Assembly: GCF_000473995.1 (NCBI RefSeq)
Contig: NC_022571.1
Span: 3,317,416-3,381,415 of the forward strand
Length of the DNA: 64,000 nt
Direction: 5' to 3'
Origin: Clostridium saccharobutylicum DSM 13864
GTDB taxonomy: Bacteria > Bacillota > Clostridia > Clostridiales > Clostridiaceae
Every line of letters begins with the position of its first letter. Within the stretch, counting starts at the first letter, position 1. Below are positions 51,276 to 59,568 of this stretch, piece after piece. Made by a program: the position numbers and the translations under genes. The notes beneath the pieces were generated by a model. That model searched no databases. It was not told the origin of the DNA and was given only the letters and a program-made list of their open reading frames with translations.

Positions 51276-51953
51276 ATGAAAGTTAAAACTCATGTAAAAT
51301 TAGCAGAATTAGCTTTTATTAAAAATATAAATAATATTCCAAAAGGATTTTCTAAATCTATGTTTAATTTTGGTCTTGTAATGGTTGATCAAAGTTGGTT
51401 AGTAAAAACTCATCCCCATTACATGCAACACTCTTTAGAATATATAAAAGAAAAAATCAAACACCTTCTTTCAATAAAAAGATTCAATAGCTATCATTCT
51501 ATACAACTTGGCGTAGTTGTGCATTATCTTTGCGATTTTTGTTGTTACTCTCATATAAATGGATGTATCGGCAACATTTCTTATCACTTAAAATATGAAC
51601 GTGAAATACAAAAATATTTACTTAAAAACTTTGATACTTTGAAAAAATCAGAAAAAAATACTTCTGCTAATAATATGGATACTACAAATATGAAATCAGT
51701 AAGTTTTTCTTCTATAAAAAACTCAATAGATAATGTACTATCTAATTATATTAATGGTCAACATTCATATTTGTGGGATATAAAAAAATGTATTGAAATC
51801 AGTTCTATAGTATGTTCTGCTGTTTTTGCTCTTAATTTTGCGAGAAATTCTAAGCTACATATTGTTAGAATTCCTAACTTTATTGGCAAAATCAGATTAA
51901 ATTCTTATAATAATAGAAGTGCTTTATTAAATAGAAGTGTGCTATCAAAATAA
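51276..51953 (+). CDS. Zinc-dependent phospholipase C-like protein
   Basis: 225 aa. The helical core LGVVVHYLCDFCCYSHING (about 85-105) and spaced His/Asp (KTHVKLAELAF, KTHPHYMQHSLEYI) match the ZnPLC/S1-P1-type family annotated in clostridia. There is no signal peptide, so it is probably cytosolic and its function is uncertain. RBS AAAGGAGAG upstream. Divergent from the Crp-family gene. Confidence 0.7.
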   Translation: MKVKTHVKLAELAFIKNINNIPKGFSKSMFNFGLVMVDQSWLVKTHPHYMQHSLEYIKEKIKHLLSIKRFNSYHSIQLGVVVHYLCDFCCYSHINGCIGNISYHLKYEREIQKYLLKNFDTLKKSEKNTSANNMDTTNMKSVSFSSIKNSIDNVLSNYINGQHSYLWDIKKCIEISSIVCSAVFALNFARNSKLHIVRIPNFIGKIRLNSYNNRSALLNRSVLSK

Positions 51954-51977
51954 ATTATAATCATATGAAAATAAAAG

Positions 51978-52014
51978 GTGAGAATACATAAAAAATTATA
52001 TTTTGTATTCTCAC
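51978..52014 (+). terminator. Bidirectional terminator
   Basis: GTGAGAATACA (51978-51988) pairs with TGTATTCTCAC (52004-52014) between convergent PLC-like and HAD genes. Confidence 0.75.
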
Positions 52015-52087
52015 TTAGTTTACAATTTTATTATTAATAAGTTGTTTTACTCTTAAGACATATTCAAATAAATAATAAGTCTAAAAA

Positions 52088-52879
52088 TTACGATTTTAAT
52101 TCGTTATATAAATCTTTTATTCCATTAAAATGATAAGTAGGTTTAAATTCTGTATCTATCAAATCTTTTTCACTTGCTTCTCCAGTAAACACAAGACAAG
52201 TATCAACATTAGCATTAATTCCACAAGCAATATCCGTATACAATCTATCTCCAATTACTAATGTTTGTTCTTTTTTTAGTTTAGTTTGCTTAAGACAAAT
52301 ATCTATTATATCCTTATTGGGTTTTCCTATAAAAAACGGAGTTTTTTTAACTGCATGCTGTAGCATTTCACATAATGCTCCACAATCTGGAACAACTCCA
52401 AACTTTACTGGACAGACTAAATCTGGATTTGTTGCAATATAATCTATTTTTTTAGTAATTAACAAATGACATATATTCTCTATCTTCTTATAATTCAATT
52501 CATTGTCGTATCCGACAACTGCGCAACATATACTTTCTTGTAATTCTTCTACAACATTTAATCCAAAACTTCTTAATTCCTCCACAAATGATGTAGTTCC
52601 AACCACAAAAATCTTCTTTTCATCATAATGTTTTTTTAAATATAAAGCTGTAGCATAGGAAGATGTAACAAAATTTGTTTTATCAACCTTAAGTCCTAAC
52701 TTGCTAAATTTTGTTACATAATCTTCAATACTCTTAGTAGAATTATTGGTTATAAAAATATATTTTCCACCTATATTTATTACATAATTCATAAATTCTA
52801 AAGTTCCATCAATTATTTCATTTCCTAATGCTATTGTACCATCAATATCTAATAAAAAAAGTTTTTTATTCTTTAGCAT
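52088..52879 (-). CDS. HAD-IIA family phosphatase (NagD-like)
   Basis: 263 aa. Motif I LLDIDGTIALG, motif II IFITNNSTKS, motif III KP in FIGKPNKDIIDI, motif IV VIGDRLYTDIACG: complete HAD set. NagD-like enzymes dephosphorylate small metabolites. Monocistronic. Confidence 0.9.
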   Translation of the reverse strand: MLKNKKLFLLDIDGTIALGNEIIDGTLEFMNYVINIGGKYIFITNNSTKSIEDYVTKFSKLGLKVDKTNFVTSSYATALYLKKHYDEKKIFVVGTTSFVEELRSFGLNVVEELQESICCAVVGYDNELNYKKIENICHLLITKKIDYIATNPDLVCPVKFGVVPDCGALCEMLQHAVKKTPFFIGKPNKDIIDICLKQTKLKKEQTLVIGDRLYTDIACGINANVDTCLVFTGEASEKDLIDTEFKPTYHFNGIKDLYNELKS

Positions 52880-53142
52880 ATTATTCTCCGTATTAACATT
52901 TTATAAAAATATTATATTCCAAATTTACTATTACATTTTTTATTATAATAAAAATTTTATTTTTTATTCAAAAAATTATATTTAGGCACATAGAAAACTT
53001 TCATGTGCCTTATTAAAAATGAATCATTTCAAATCATCTTTTATGTAAAACTAATTATTTTAAACGCGTTGTAATAATATTAAACCGTTATCACAACGCA
53101 TTATTTTAATATAAAATTCTTCACCTAATATTATTAAACATT
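52880..53142. repeat. Gap with a short copy of repeat A
   Basis: The palindrome AGGCACATAGAAAA...TTTCATGTGCCT occupies 52984-53010 and is a minimal copy of the AGGCAC repeat family. Another palindromic GCGTTGT...ACAACGC (about 53065-53099) is a possible terminator for the flanking small gene. Confidence 0.6.
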
Positions 53143-53361
53143 TTACATACCTTGAAAAATAATCATCCCCTCTTCTTCTTTTACTATTCCCATACGTTCT
53201 AATTTATCTAATTCATTTTCTAAATTAAATTTTTTAATTTCTTTGTCATCAACGTGTGTTTTATTTTTTTGAAAATATCTTTTTAATTCATAATAACTTA
53301 TTTCCTTAGCGTCTATTATAATATTAATTAAATTAGAAGAATAATTTGAAATTGTATCCAT
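53143..53361 (-). CDS. Small winged-helix-like protein
   Basis: 72 aa from ATG 53361 (GAGGTG six bases upstream; GTG inside the RBS not used). Helical start (ISNYSSNLINIIIDAKEISYYELKRYF), then charged helices and a GIVKEEEGMIIFQGM end that looks like a wing. No family recognised; possibly regulatory. Confidence 0.5.
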   Translation of the reverse strand: MDTISNYSSNLINIIIDAKEISYYELKRYFQKNKTHVDDKEIKKFNLENELDKLERMGIVKEEEGMIIFQGM

Positions 53362-53370
53362 GAACAACAC

Positions 53371-53920
53371 CTCTTAATTTTTATTATTTTTTTATTGTGA
53401 TTAATAAATGTTATTTTCTATATATTAATGGTATGGTTAAAATTCAGATAATAGAACTTTATTTTTCTACAATAAAGCTAATCAAAAAAATAATAAATCT
53501 ATCTACCAGCCTGCTTCCCATCATTCTGTGTCAGTAAACTGCCATAATATGCTCACTATGATGGCAGTTTACTTCATTGCCTGATAAAAAATAGTCATAG
53601 CAGTTTTGGATTTGTTACTTATTTTCATGTGCCTTATTGTTTCAAATTAGATTAATTAGGGAATAATTAATGCTATATAAGGTACATTCAAAAAATAATC
53701 ATGACATTTAACTTGTTATTTTCTTTCATGTGCCTGACTTTCAACAATCTAATATATATCTTTTATCATGATAATTTGATATAATGATATGATGTTTCTA
53801 GTATTACATGTTTTGAGCATAATTTACTTTAGGCACGTGAAAATAGTTTATTTTTTACAAAGTCTTATTACTCTAAACTAAATGAATGAAATATTAAAAT
53901 TATGAAAGAGGTGCTTAACC
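53371..53920. repeat. Repeat A cluster (copies 2-4)
   Basis: Contains a copy with hairpin at about 53490-53634 (stem AAACTGCCAT/ATGGCAGTTT, right end TTTTCATGTGCCT), a 57-base copy 53679-53735 with ends AAGGTACATTC and TTTCATGTGCCT, and a lone left end AGGCACGTGAAAATAG at 53831. No gene in the stretch. Confidence 0.65.
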
Positions 53921-54568
53921 ATAAATACAAATTATAAAACTCAAGAAAATAAATACAATACAAAAGGTAACCTTACCGAAATGACTGTTTTAAAGAAAGA
54001 TGGAACTGAACTTATCTGCAAAATGGATACTTTTGATGCAGAAAGAGTTCAAAAAGCAGGAGTTTGGTTTGCAGAATGGCACAAAGATTTTAACAGCTAT
54101 TTAGTACAAACATTAACTACTACTAATGTTAATGGGAAAATTAAAAATATTAAACAAAGCATTCAATCATTTATCTTAGATGTTAGTCCTAAAGCTCCAA
54201 TAAAACATTTAAATGGGAATACTTTAGACAATAGAAAGCAAAATTTAGAGCTATACAATAGAACCTTAAAAAATGATTGTGAAAAAATAGATCATGAAAC
54301 AATGGCTATAATTTTAAGAGATAAATTTGGAAATCCAAAAGAAAAAGCTCTAATCTCTATGGAAGATGTTAATAAAGTTATTAAAGACGGTTATAACTGG
54401 GTTACATATAAAAAAGATTCTGAATATATGGTTGTTGCTAATACTCCTGAAGGTAGAATCCGTTTAGATGAACTTATCATGAATCCTGATGAATCAATGA
54501 AAGTTCACCATATAAATTTAAATCCTTTAGATAATAGAAGAGGAAATTTAGAAATCAAGGAAATATAA
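53921..54568 (+). CDS. Protein with two HNH-like modules
   Basis: 215 aa if translation begins at ATA 53921 (GAGGTG seven bases upstream); 195 aa from ATG 53981, which has only a weak RBS. Two similar halves of about 90 residues each end with an HNH-like motif: IKHLNGNTLDNRKQNLEL and VHHINLNPLDNRRGNLEI. Both also contain a K-DG/GN and VxKxGxxW-type segment. An internal duplication of an HNH/AP2-like unit is clear. Function unknown, perhaps a DNA-binding or nicking protein; flanked by repeat A copies. Confidence 0.6.
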   Translation: MNTNYKTQENKYNTKGNLTEMTVLKKDGTELICKMDTFDAERVQKAGVWFAEWHKDFNSYLVQTLTTTNVNGKIKNIKQSIQSFILDVSPKAPIKHLNGNTLDNRKQNLELYNRTLKNDCEKIDHETMAIILRDKFGNPKEKALISMEDVNKVIKDGYNWVTYKKDSEYMVVANTPEGRIRLDELIMNPDESMKVHHINLNPLDNRRGNLEIKEI

Positions 54569-54604
54569 AAAATAATATCTTGTAAAATTCACAAATCCTT
54601 ACCA

Positions 54605-54650
54605 AAAGATCATACATATAAGAAATAACCTTATATGTATGATCTTTATT
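54605..54650 (+). terminator. Terminator after the HNH-like gene
   Basis: AAAGATCATACATATAAG (54605-54622) and CTTATATGTATGATCTTT (54630-54647), an 18-base perfect stem with ATT after it. Confidence 0.85.
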
Positions 54651-54827
54651 AATGTAAATCCTAAATGCAATTTTGAAATATTTATCTTCATACTAGCATA
54701 CAAGCAGTTATTCTTTACTATTACTTATGCTTTTTTACATTTAATGTAATTATAGGTTTTTATTTTAAGTAAATAGGTGTAAACTATTAAGTAAGAGAAT
54801 TTATATGACTGATATGAGGTGGTTAGT

Positions 54828-55490
54828 TTGACAATATTCAAAATAATTTTAGGAGATATAACGAAAATTAAATATGACGCAATAATAAATGCGGCAAATA
54901 CATCATTACTAGGCGGAGGTGGTGTTGATGGTGCTATTCACAGAGCTTGTGGTGATAAATTATTAGAAGAATGTAGAGAATTAAACGGATGTTTAACTGG
55001 TAAAGCTAAAATAACAAAATCGTATGATTTAATGGAACAAGGTGTATATTGGGTAATACACACTGTAGGTCCTATTTATAGACATAATGGTAATGAAGAA
55101 AAATATTTAAGAAGTGCTTATCACTCCGCTCTTGATTTAGCAAGTACTTACGCCGACAACTACTCAAAGCAATGTAATGAAATTTTGAATAATAATCTTT
55201 ATCGCTTTAGTAATAGTGGATTTATAGGTGCTAAAAAAAAGGAAATTTTAATCAGGGATTTTAATGAATACATTCAAGAACATCCAATTAAAACTATTGC
55301 ATTTCCTTCTATAAGTACAGGGGCTTATTCTTACCCATTGGAAGAAGCAGCTTCCATAGCATTAGACGAAATGCTAACTTTTATCAAAAACTTTCCTGAT
55401 GCTTTCGATGAAATTGCTATGGTATGTTTTGATGATAAAACTTACAATGTATATCAAACTGTATATAATGAAAACTTTTTAGAAAAATGA
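54828..55490 (+). CDS. Macro-domain ADP-ribose-binding protein
   Basis: 220 aa from TTG 54828 (GAGGTGG five bases upstream; the GTG at 54819 is inside the RBS). Macro-domain motifs: GDITKIKYDAIINAANTSLLGGGGVDGAIHRACG and later AFPSISTGAYSYPLEEAA. A roughly 50-residue insert (about 105-155, NYSKQCNEILNNNLYRF) lengthens it beyond the usual 170-180 aa. Likely removes ADP-ribose or O-acetyl-ADP-ribose. Monocistronic. Confidence 0.9.
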   Translation: MTIFKIILGDITKIKYDAIINAANTSLLGGGGVDGAIHRACGDKLLEECRELNGCLTGKAKITKSYDLMEQGVYWVIHTVGPIYRHNGNEEKYLRSAYHSALDLASTYADNYSKQCNEILNNNLYRFSNSGFIGAKKKEILIRDFNEYIQEHPIKTIAFPSISTGAYSYPLEEAASIALDEMLTFIKNFPDAFDEIAMVCFDDKTYNVYQTVYNENFLEK

Positions 55491-55559
55491 TTTATACTGC
55501 ACTTATCTTTAATTAATACTTTAAACTAACATAGTAAAAACATATTTAAATTTGAAAAT

Positions 55560-55608
55560 AATAGAGCAGATATTCTAGCTCTAAGCTAAATATATCTGCT
55601 CTATTTAT
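55560..55608 (+). terminator. Bidirectional terminator
   Basis: AATAGAGCAGATAT (55560-55573) pairs with ATATCTGCTCTATT (55592-55605) between convergent macro-domain and rubrerythrin genes. Confidence 0.8.
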
Positions 55609-55661
55609 CTCATATATATTATAATCTTCAAATATTTTTTAATTATTAATACATATCTTTA

Positions 55662-55680
55662 AGGCACGTGAAAATAAATA
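55662..55680. repeat. Repeat A lone end
   Basis: AGGCACGTGAAAATAAAT, a single copy of the repeat end, just before the rubrerythrin stop. Confidence 0.5.
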
Positions 55681-55696
55681 TTCTAAACTATAGCTT

Positions 55697-56239
55697 TTAT
55701 GCAAAATATCTATCTAATAATCCCTTGAATGCTCTTCCATGTCTAGCTTCATCTTTGCACATTTCATGTACTGTATCATGAATTGCATCTAAATTTAACT
55801 TCTTAGCTAAAGTAGCTAAATCCTTTTTACCTTGGCAAGCACCATGTTCAGCATTTACTCTAGCTTCTAAATTAGCCTTTGTATCTGCAACTACTACTTC
55901 ACCTAACATTTCAGCAAATTTTGCTGCATGTTCTGCTTCTTCAAATGCTATTCTTTTATAAGCTTCAGCAACTTCAGGATATCCTTCTCTATCTGCTTGT
56001 CTTGACATTGCTAAATACATACCAACTTCTGTACATTCTCCAGCAAAGTTTGCTTGTAATCCTTCAATTATTTCTTTATCTACACCATTAGCTACTCCAA
56101 TTACATGTTCATCAGCAAAAGCTAAGTCTCCGCTTTGTTCTATAAACTTATCTGCGCCAACTCCACACACTGGACATTTTTCTGGAGCTGCTTCTCCTTC
56201 ATAAATATAACCACACACTGTACAAACGAATTTTTTCAT
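55697..56239 (-). CDS. Reverse rubrerythrin
   Basis: 180 aa. Rubredoxin module is N-terminal ([21 protein letters not shown]), the di-iron ferritin-like domain follows with Glu/His ligands ([37 protein letters not shown]). Module order is reversed relative to classical rubrerythrin, as in clostridial revRbr, an NADH-linked peroxide/oxygen scavenger. Strong RBS TAGGAGG. Promoter region is AT-rich and not resolved. Confidence 0.93.
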   Translation of the reverse strand: MKKFVCTVCGYIYEGEAAPEKCPVCGVGADKFIEQSGDLAFADEHVIGVANGVDKEIIEGLQANFAGECTEVGMYLAMSRQADREGYPEVAEAYKRIAFEEAEHAAKFAEMLGEVVVADTKANLEARVNAEHGACQGKKDLATLAKKLNLDAIHDTVHEMCKDEARHGRAFKGLLDRYFA

Positions 56240-56944
56240 AATATTTTCCTCCTAAAACTTCTAAATTTATTTATTTTTATTTTTATTTATTTATCTATGT
56301 TAATTTCTTCCTTGCTACATTTATTATTATATAATAATTATTATCCGTTGTAAAGTGTTTTTTATATATTTTTCAAAAAATATACATCAGGAGTTTAAAA
56401 CACATTAAAACCTATTACTGTATAATTGAATTAATTAATAAATCATATTGCAACATAGATGTAAATGAATGTTACGACATTTATATCTATATGAAGACAC
56501 TGTTAATTTTATTAACTCTTCCATGATAAGATATCCAATTTAAGAATTAGACTTATTTGTGGTTAATATCCCTACTAGAAATCATATATATATTTATAAA
56601 GTAAGCATTTGAAATTGAACTGTTAAAGATTCTAAATGGCAGCTTGTTACATTTACTGCTTGTCAAAATGAATATTTGGAACATGCAGAAATGGGCAAAA
56701 GCTCCCATTTAGAATCTTCCAGCGAAAATTTCATAAGTCCGACGAAACAAATATATATATGATTTCGGTGAGTTACCACATAAGTATGATTTATAGTTTG
56801 CATATCTGTGGAACTGTTGAGATTATCTTATAAATATTAATATTCTCTGAAATTTTTATTATGTATATATAAACTTTATTGTTTTAATATTGAATTTTAC
56901 TGTATAATGAGCTTATACTTAACATTAATAAGGAGTGTTTTAAA
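56240..56944. other. Gap holding repeat B copy 1
   Basis: About 700 bases between divergent rubrerythrin and DUF5685 genes. Repeat B occupies about 56540-56790 with the long inverted repeat AAGATTCTAAATGG/CCATTTAGAATCTT (56626-56639 and 56705-56718). Another hairpin CATAGATGTAAATG/CATTTATATCTATG is near 56453-56492. No gene. Confidence 0.55.
56540..56790. repeat. Repeat B copy 1
   Basis: Shares TGTTACATTTACTGCTTGTCA, CATGCAGAAATGGG and a CACATAAGT end with the copy at about 59130-59540. A 14-base perfect stem closes a roughly 65-base loop. Confidence 0.65.
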
Positions 56945-57826
56945 TTGTTTGGATATGTTACTCCATTGAAAGGTGAAATGAAAGTAAAAGATTTTGCTAG
57001 ATTTAAATGTTACTATTGTGGACTATGCTGCCATATAAAAAATGAATTTGGAAATATTCCAAGAGTATCTTTAAATTATGATATGACTTTTTTAGGTTTG
57101 TTATTAGATGCTTTAAATCCTGATGAGCTTACGGCAACCTCTCATAGATGTATACTTCATCCTACTGAAAAGAAAACTATAATTTATAATAATAAAGCTC
57201 TATCTTATGCTGCCTCTATAAACATATCCTTATTTTATTACAAATTAATCGATGATGTGAATGATGATAAAGACTTCAAAAGTAAACTTGGTATTGTATT
57301 TTTATCACCATATAAAAAAAAGTTTTCTAAATCGATATTAGATATTAATACTAGTATTAAGCACTACCTAAATGAACTTTATATTTTAGAAAATAATAAA
57401 TCTTTTAATTCTATCGATGAAATATGTGATCCATTCAGTAAACTAGTAGGAACTATCTTTAAAGACTATCCTTATGAATTAAATGATGATTCTAATGATT
57501 TGCGAGATACATTATATTCATTAGGCTATTCTTTAGGAAAATGGATTTATTTAATTGATGCTTTAGATGATTTAAAATCTGATATTGAAAAAAATAAATT
57601 TAATCCGCTAAACTTTTTGTATAATAAAGAAAGCTTGCCATATGATAAATTTATACAATACATTAAACCTAAATTAGAGTTTACAATTTTAAATTGTGGA
57701 TATAATTGTAAAGAAAATTTAAAAAAGCTAGATCTTAAAAGAAATAAAGATATTCTATATAATATAATTGAACTCGGCTTAATGGACAAATATGTTAAAA
57801 TAATTGATAGTACTAAGGCACAATAG
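56945..57826 (+). CDS. DUF5685 family protein
   Basis: 293 aa, TTG start at 56945 behind AAGGAGTG. N-terminal Cys-rich RFKCYYCGLCCHIKNEFG is the family's hallmark and may bind metal; helical remainder (YSLGYSLGKWIYLIDALDDLK). Function unknown. The last two codons and stop (AAG GCA CAA TAG) lie inside a repeat A terminus, so its natural C-terminus has been replaced. It is followed by a J-domain gene. Confidence 0.85.
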   Translation: MFGYVTPLKGEMKVKDFARFKCYYCGLCCHIKNEFGNIPRVSLNYDMTFLGLLLDALNPDELTATSHRCILHPTEKKTIIYNNKALSYAASINISLFYYKLIDDVNDDKDFKSKLGIVFLSPYKKKFSKSILDINTSIKHYLNELYILENNKSFNSIDEICDPFSKLVGTIFKDYPYELNDDSNDLRDTLYSLGYSLGKWIYLIDALDDLKSDIEKNKFNPLNFLYNKESLPYDKFIQYIKPKLEFTILNCGYNCKENLKKLDLKRNKDILYNIIELGLMDKYVKIIDSTKAQ

Positions 57827-57938
57827 AAAAATAATAAGTTTATCTACCAGCCTATTTTTCATCATTCTGAGTAAGCAAAATGTCATCATAGGTCCACTAT
57901 GATGACAATTTTGGACTTGTTATTTATTTTCATGTGCC
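57817..57938. repeat. Repeat A, full copy with terminal inverted repeats
   Basis: Ends AGGCACAATAGAAAAATAA and TTATTTATTTTCATGTGCCT are imperfect inverted repeats of about 22 bases. The inside holds a hairpin AAAATGTCATCATA/TATGATGACAATTTT (57877-57890 and 57898-57912). At 122 bp with no coding capacity it resembles a MITE. Confidence 0.7.
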
Positions 57939-57975
57939 TAAACATACTAATGAAACCTAAAAGGAGCGATTTATA

Positions 57976-58596
57976 ATGAACCCATATGAAATACTAGGAG
58001 TAAAACCTGGTGCTAGCCAGGATGAAATCAAAAGTGCATACAGAAAACTGATTAAACAATATCATCCAGATAAATTTATAGATAATCCATTAAAGAATTT
58101 AGCTGAAGAAAAAATGATGCAAATCAATGAAGCATATGAAACTTTGACAAAGAATTCAGGTAACAATAATTATAGCAGTTCAAATAATTATACGGACTCA
58201 TCATCATATAGTAATAATTCTTCAAACAACTCATATGAATTTCAAGAAATAAGAAGATTAGTTCAGTCTGGAAACTTTTCTGCTGCTGAAAATCGTTTAA
58301 ATTCTATCAGTATAAGAAATGCAGAATGGCACTATTTATATGGTGCAGTAGTGCTTCAAAAAGGATGGTTTGATTCTGCTCTTGAGCACATGGAAAACGC
58401 TGTTAGAATGGATCCTAATAATTTTGAATATAGACAGGGATTAAATTCATTAAGACAAAGGAGCAATAGTTACTCTAATCAATATTATAGAACTACTAAT
58501 AGAAACAGTACTGATGTTTGTCAATGCTGTATAGATCTTTGGTGCTTAGATTCATTATGTGAATGTATGGGTGGGGATTTAATTGGATGTTGCTAG
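57976..58596 (+). CDS. J-domain protein with TPR-like and Cys-rich C-terminus
   Basis: 206 aa. J domain at 3-62 with HPD (YHPDKFI). A low-complexity Asn/Ser linker (about 65-90), TPR-like helices ([43 protein letters not shown]), and a C-terminal [21 protein letters not shown] specialised Hsp40 that would recruit DnaK to an unknown client. Followed 15 bases later by a membrane-protein gene, preceded by the DUF5685 gene. Confidence 0.88.
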   Translation: MNPYEILGVKPGASQDEIKSAYRKLIKQYHPDKFIDNPLKNLAEEKMMQINEAYETLTKNSGNNNYSSSNNYTDSSSYSNNSSNNSYEFQEIRRLVQSGNFSAAENRLNSISIRNAEWHYLYGAVVLQKGWFDSALEHMENAVRMDPNNFEYRQGLNSLRQRSNSYSNQYYRTTNRNSTDVCQCCIDLWCLDSLCECMGGDLIGCC

Positions 58597-58611
58597 AAGG
58601 AGGCACATACT

Positions 58612-59106
58612 ATGAAATCAAAAAACATTGCACAAAGCGGAATACTAATAGCATTAAATCTTGTTATACTTTATTCCGCTTCAATTCTTCCTATTAGTAC
58701 TTTATCTATACTAACTGTTGCTTCCTGTATAACTCCAATTTCAATCATTAGAACATCAATAAAGAATGCAATTTTAATTTACTTATCTTCAAGTATTTTA
58801 AGCTTTTTCTTAGTATCAATTAATATTGCTATTTATTATACATTATTCTTTGGAATATATGGGATAATTAAATATTTCATAGAAAGGTTTAGCAATTTGC
58901 TTATAGAATTAATATTAAAATTGCTTTCTTTCAATGTATTGTTAATGATATTTTATATAATAGCTAAAAGCTTTTTAAGTATCCCACATAAATTTCCATT
59001 GTGGTTACTATGGATATCCGCACAAATTATATTTTTAATTTACGATTATGCCCTAACTTTACTTATAAGCTTTATTATTGATAAATTTCACAAATATAAT
59101 TTTTGA
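58612..59106 (+). CDS. Small integral membrane protein
   Basis: 164 aa with about five hydrophobic helices (SGILIALNLVILYSASILPI, IRTSIKNAILIYLSSSILSF, IAIYYTLFFGIYGIIKYF and two more). RBS AGAAGGAGG. No family recognised. Co-transcribed with the J-domain gene; possible membrane anchor of that system. Confidence 0.7.
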   Translation: MKSKNIAQSGILIALNLVILYSASILPISTLSILTVASCITPISIIRTSIKNAILIYLSSSILSFFLVSINIAIYYTLFFGIYGIIKYFIERFSNLLIELILKLLSFNVLLMIFYIIAKSFLSIPHKFPLWLLWISAQIIFLIYDYALTLLISFIIDKFHKYNF

Positions 59107-59568
59107 ATAAAGTTATATGGATAAAGAACTTGGGATTTAGAATTGTGTGGTTAATAACCGAAATAAGAGGGAATTCTTTAGCTCGGTTGTTAGATAATTT
59201 AGCTGTGAATTTCTAACAGAGAAATTGGATACATGTTTGTGTACTAGGCCTTTGAAAATAAGCTGTTTAGGTTCTTAAGTTCAATTAACCAAATCTATTA
59301 TTTGGTTAATTGAACTTACTCAGTGAACAAATGTGAGTCGAGTTTCCTTGGCAATATTGTTCCATTTACTGCTTGTCACAAAAGTGAGAATCGAAATTTT
59401 ATATTTCGTTATTCGAACTTTATCTGTGAGCTTTTATACTGGGAGCATGCAGAAATGGGGCAACCTCACATTTAGAAATTTTCATAATCCTATTGAACAA
59501 ATATGTATCTAATTTTGGCTGAGATTCACATAAGTTCTATTCTTATTGCCGAACCCTATAGATCTATT
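59107..59568. other. Gap holding repeat B copy 2
   Basis: About 460 bases after the membrane-protein gene, convergent with the pyruvate kinase-like gene. It carries repeat B (about 59130-59540) with the AAATGTGAG/CTCACATTT stem (59329-59337 and 59465-59473), plus an AACCAAA...TTTGGTT palindrome near 59286-59310. Confidence 0.55.
59130..59540. repeat. Repeat B copy 2
   Basis: Matches copy 1 in TGTTCCATTTACTGCTTGTCA, CATGCAGAAATGGGG, ATTTAGAA and the CACATAAGT end; the closing stem differs in sequence but is preserved as a pair. It contains extra inserted sequence relative to copy 1. Confidence 0.65.

Noticed and set aside
53065..53100. GCGTTGT/ACAACGC pair as a recombination site
   Set aside because: It is better explained as a terminator for the minus-strand gene region; no recombinase is linked.
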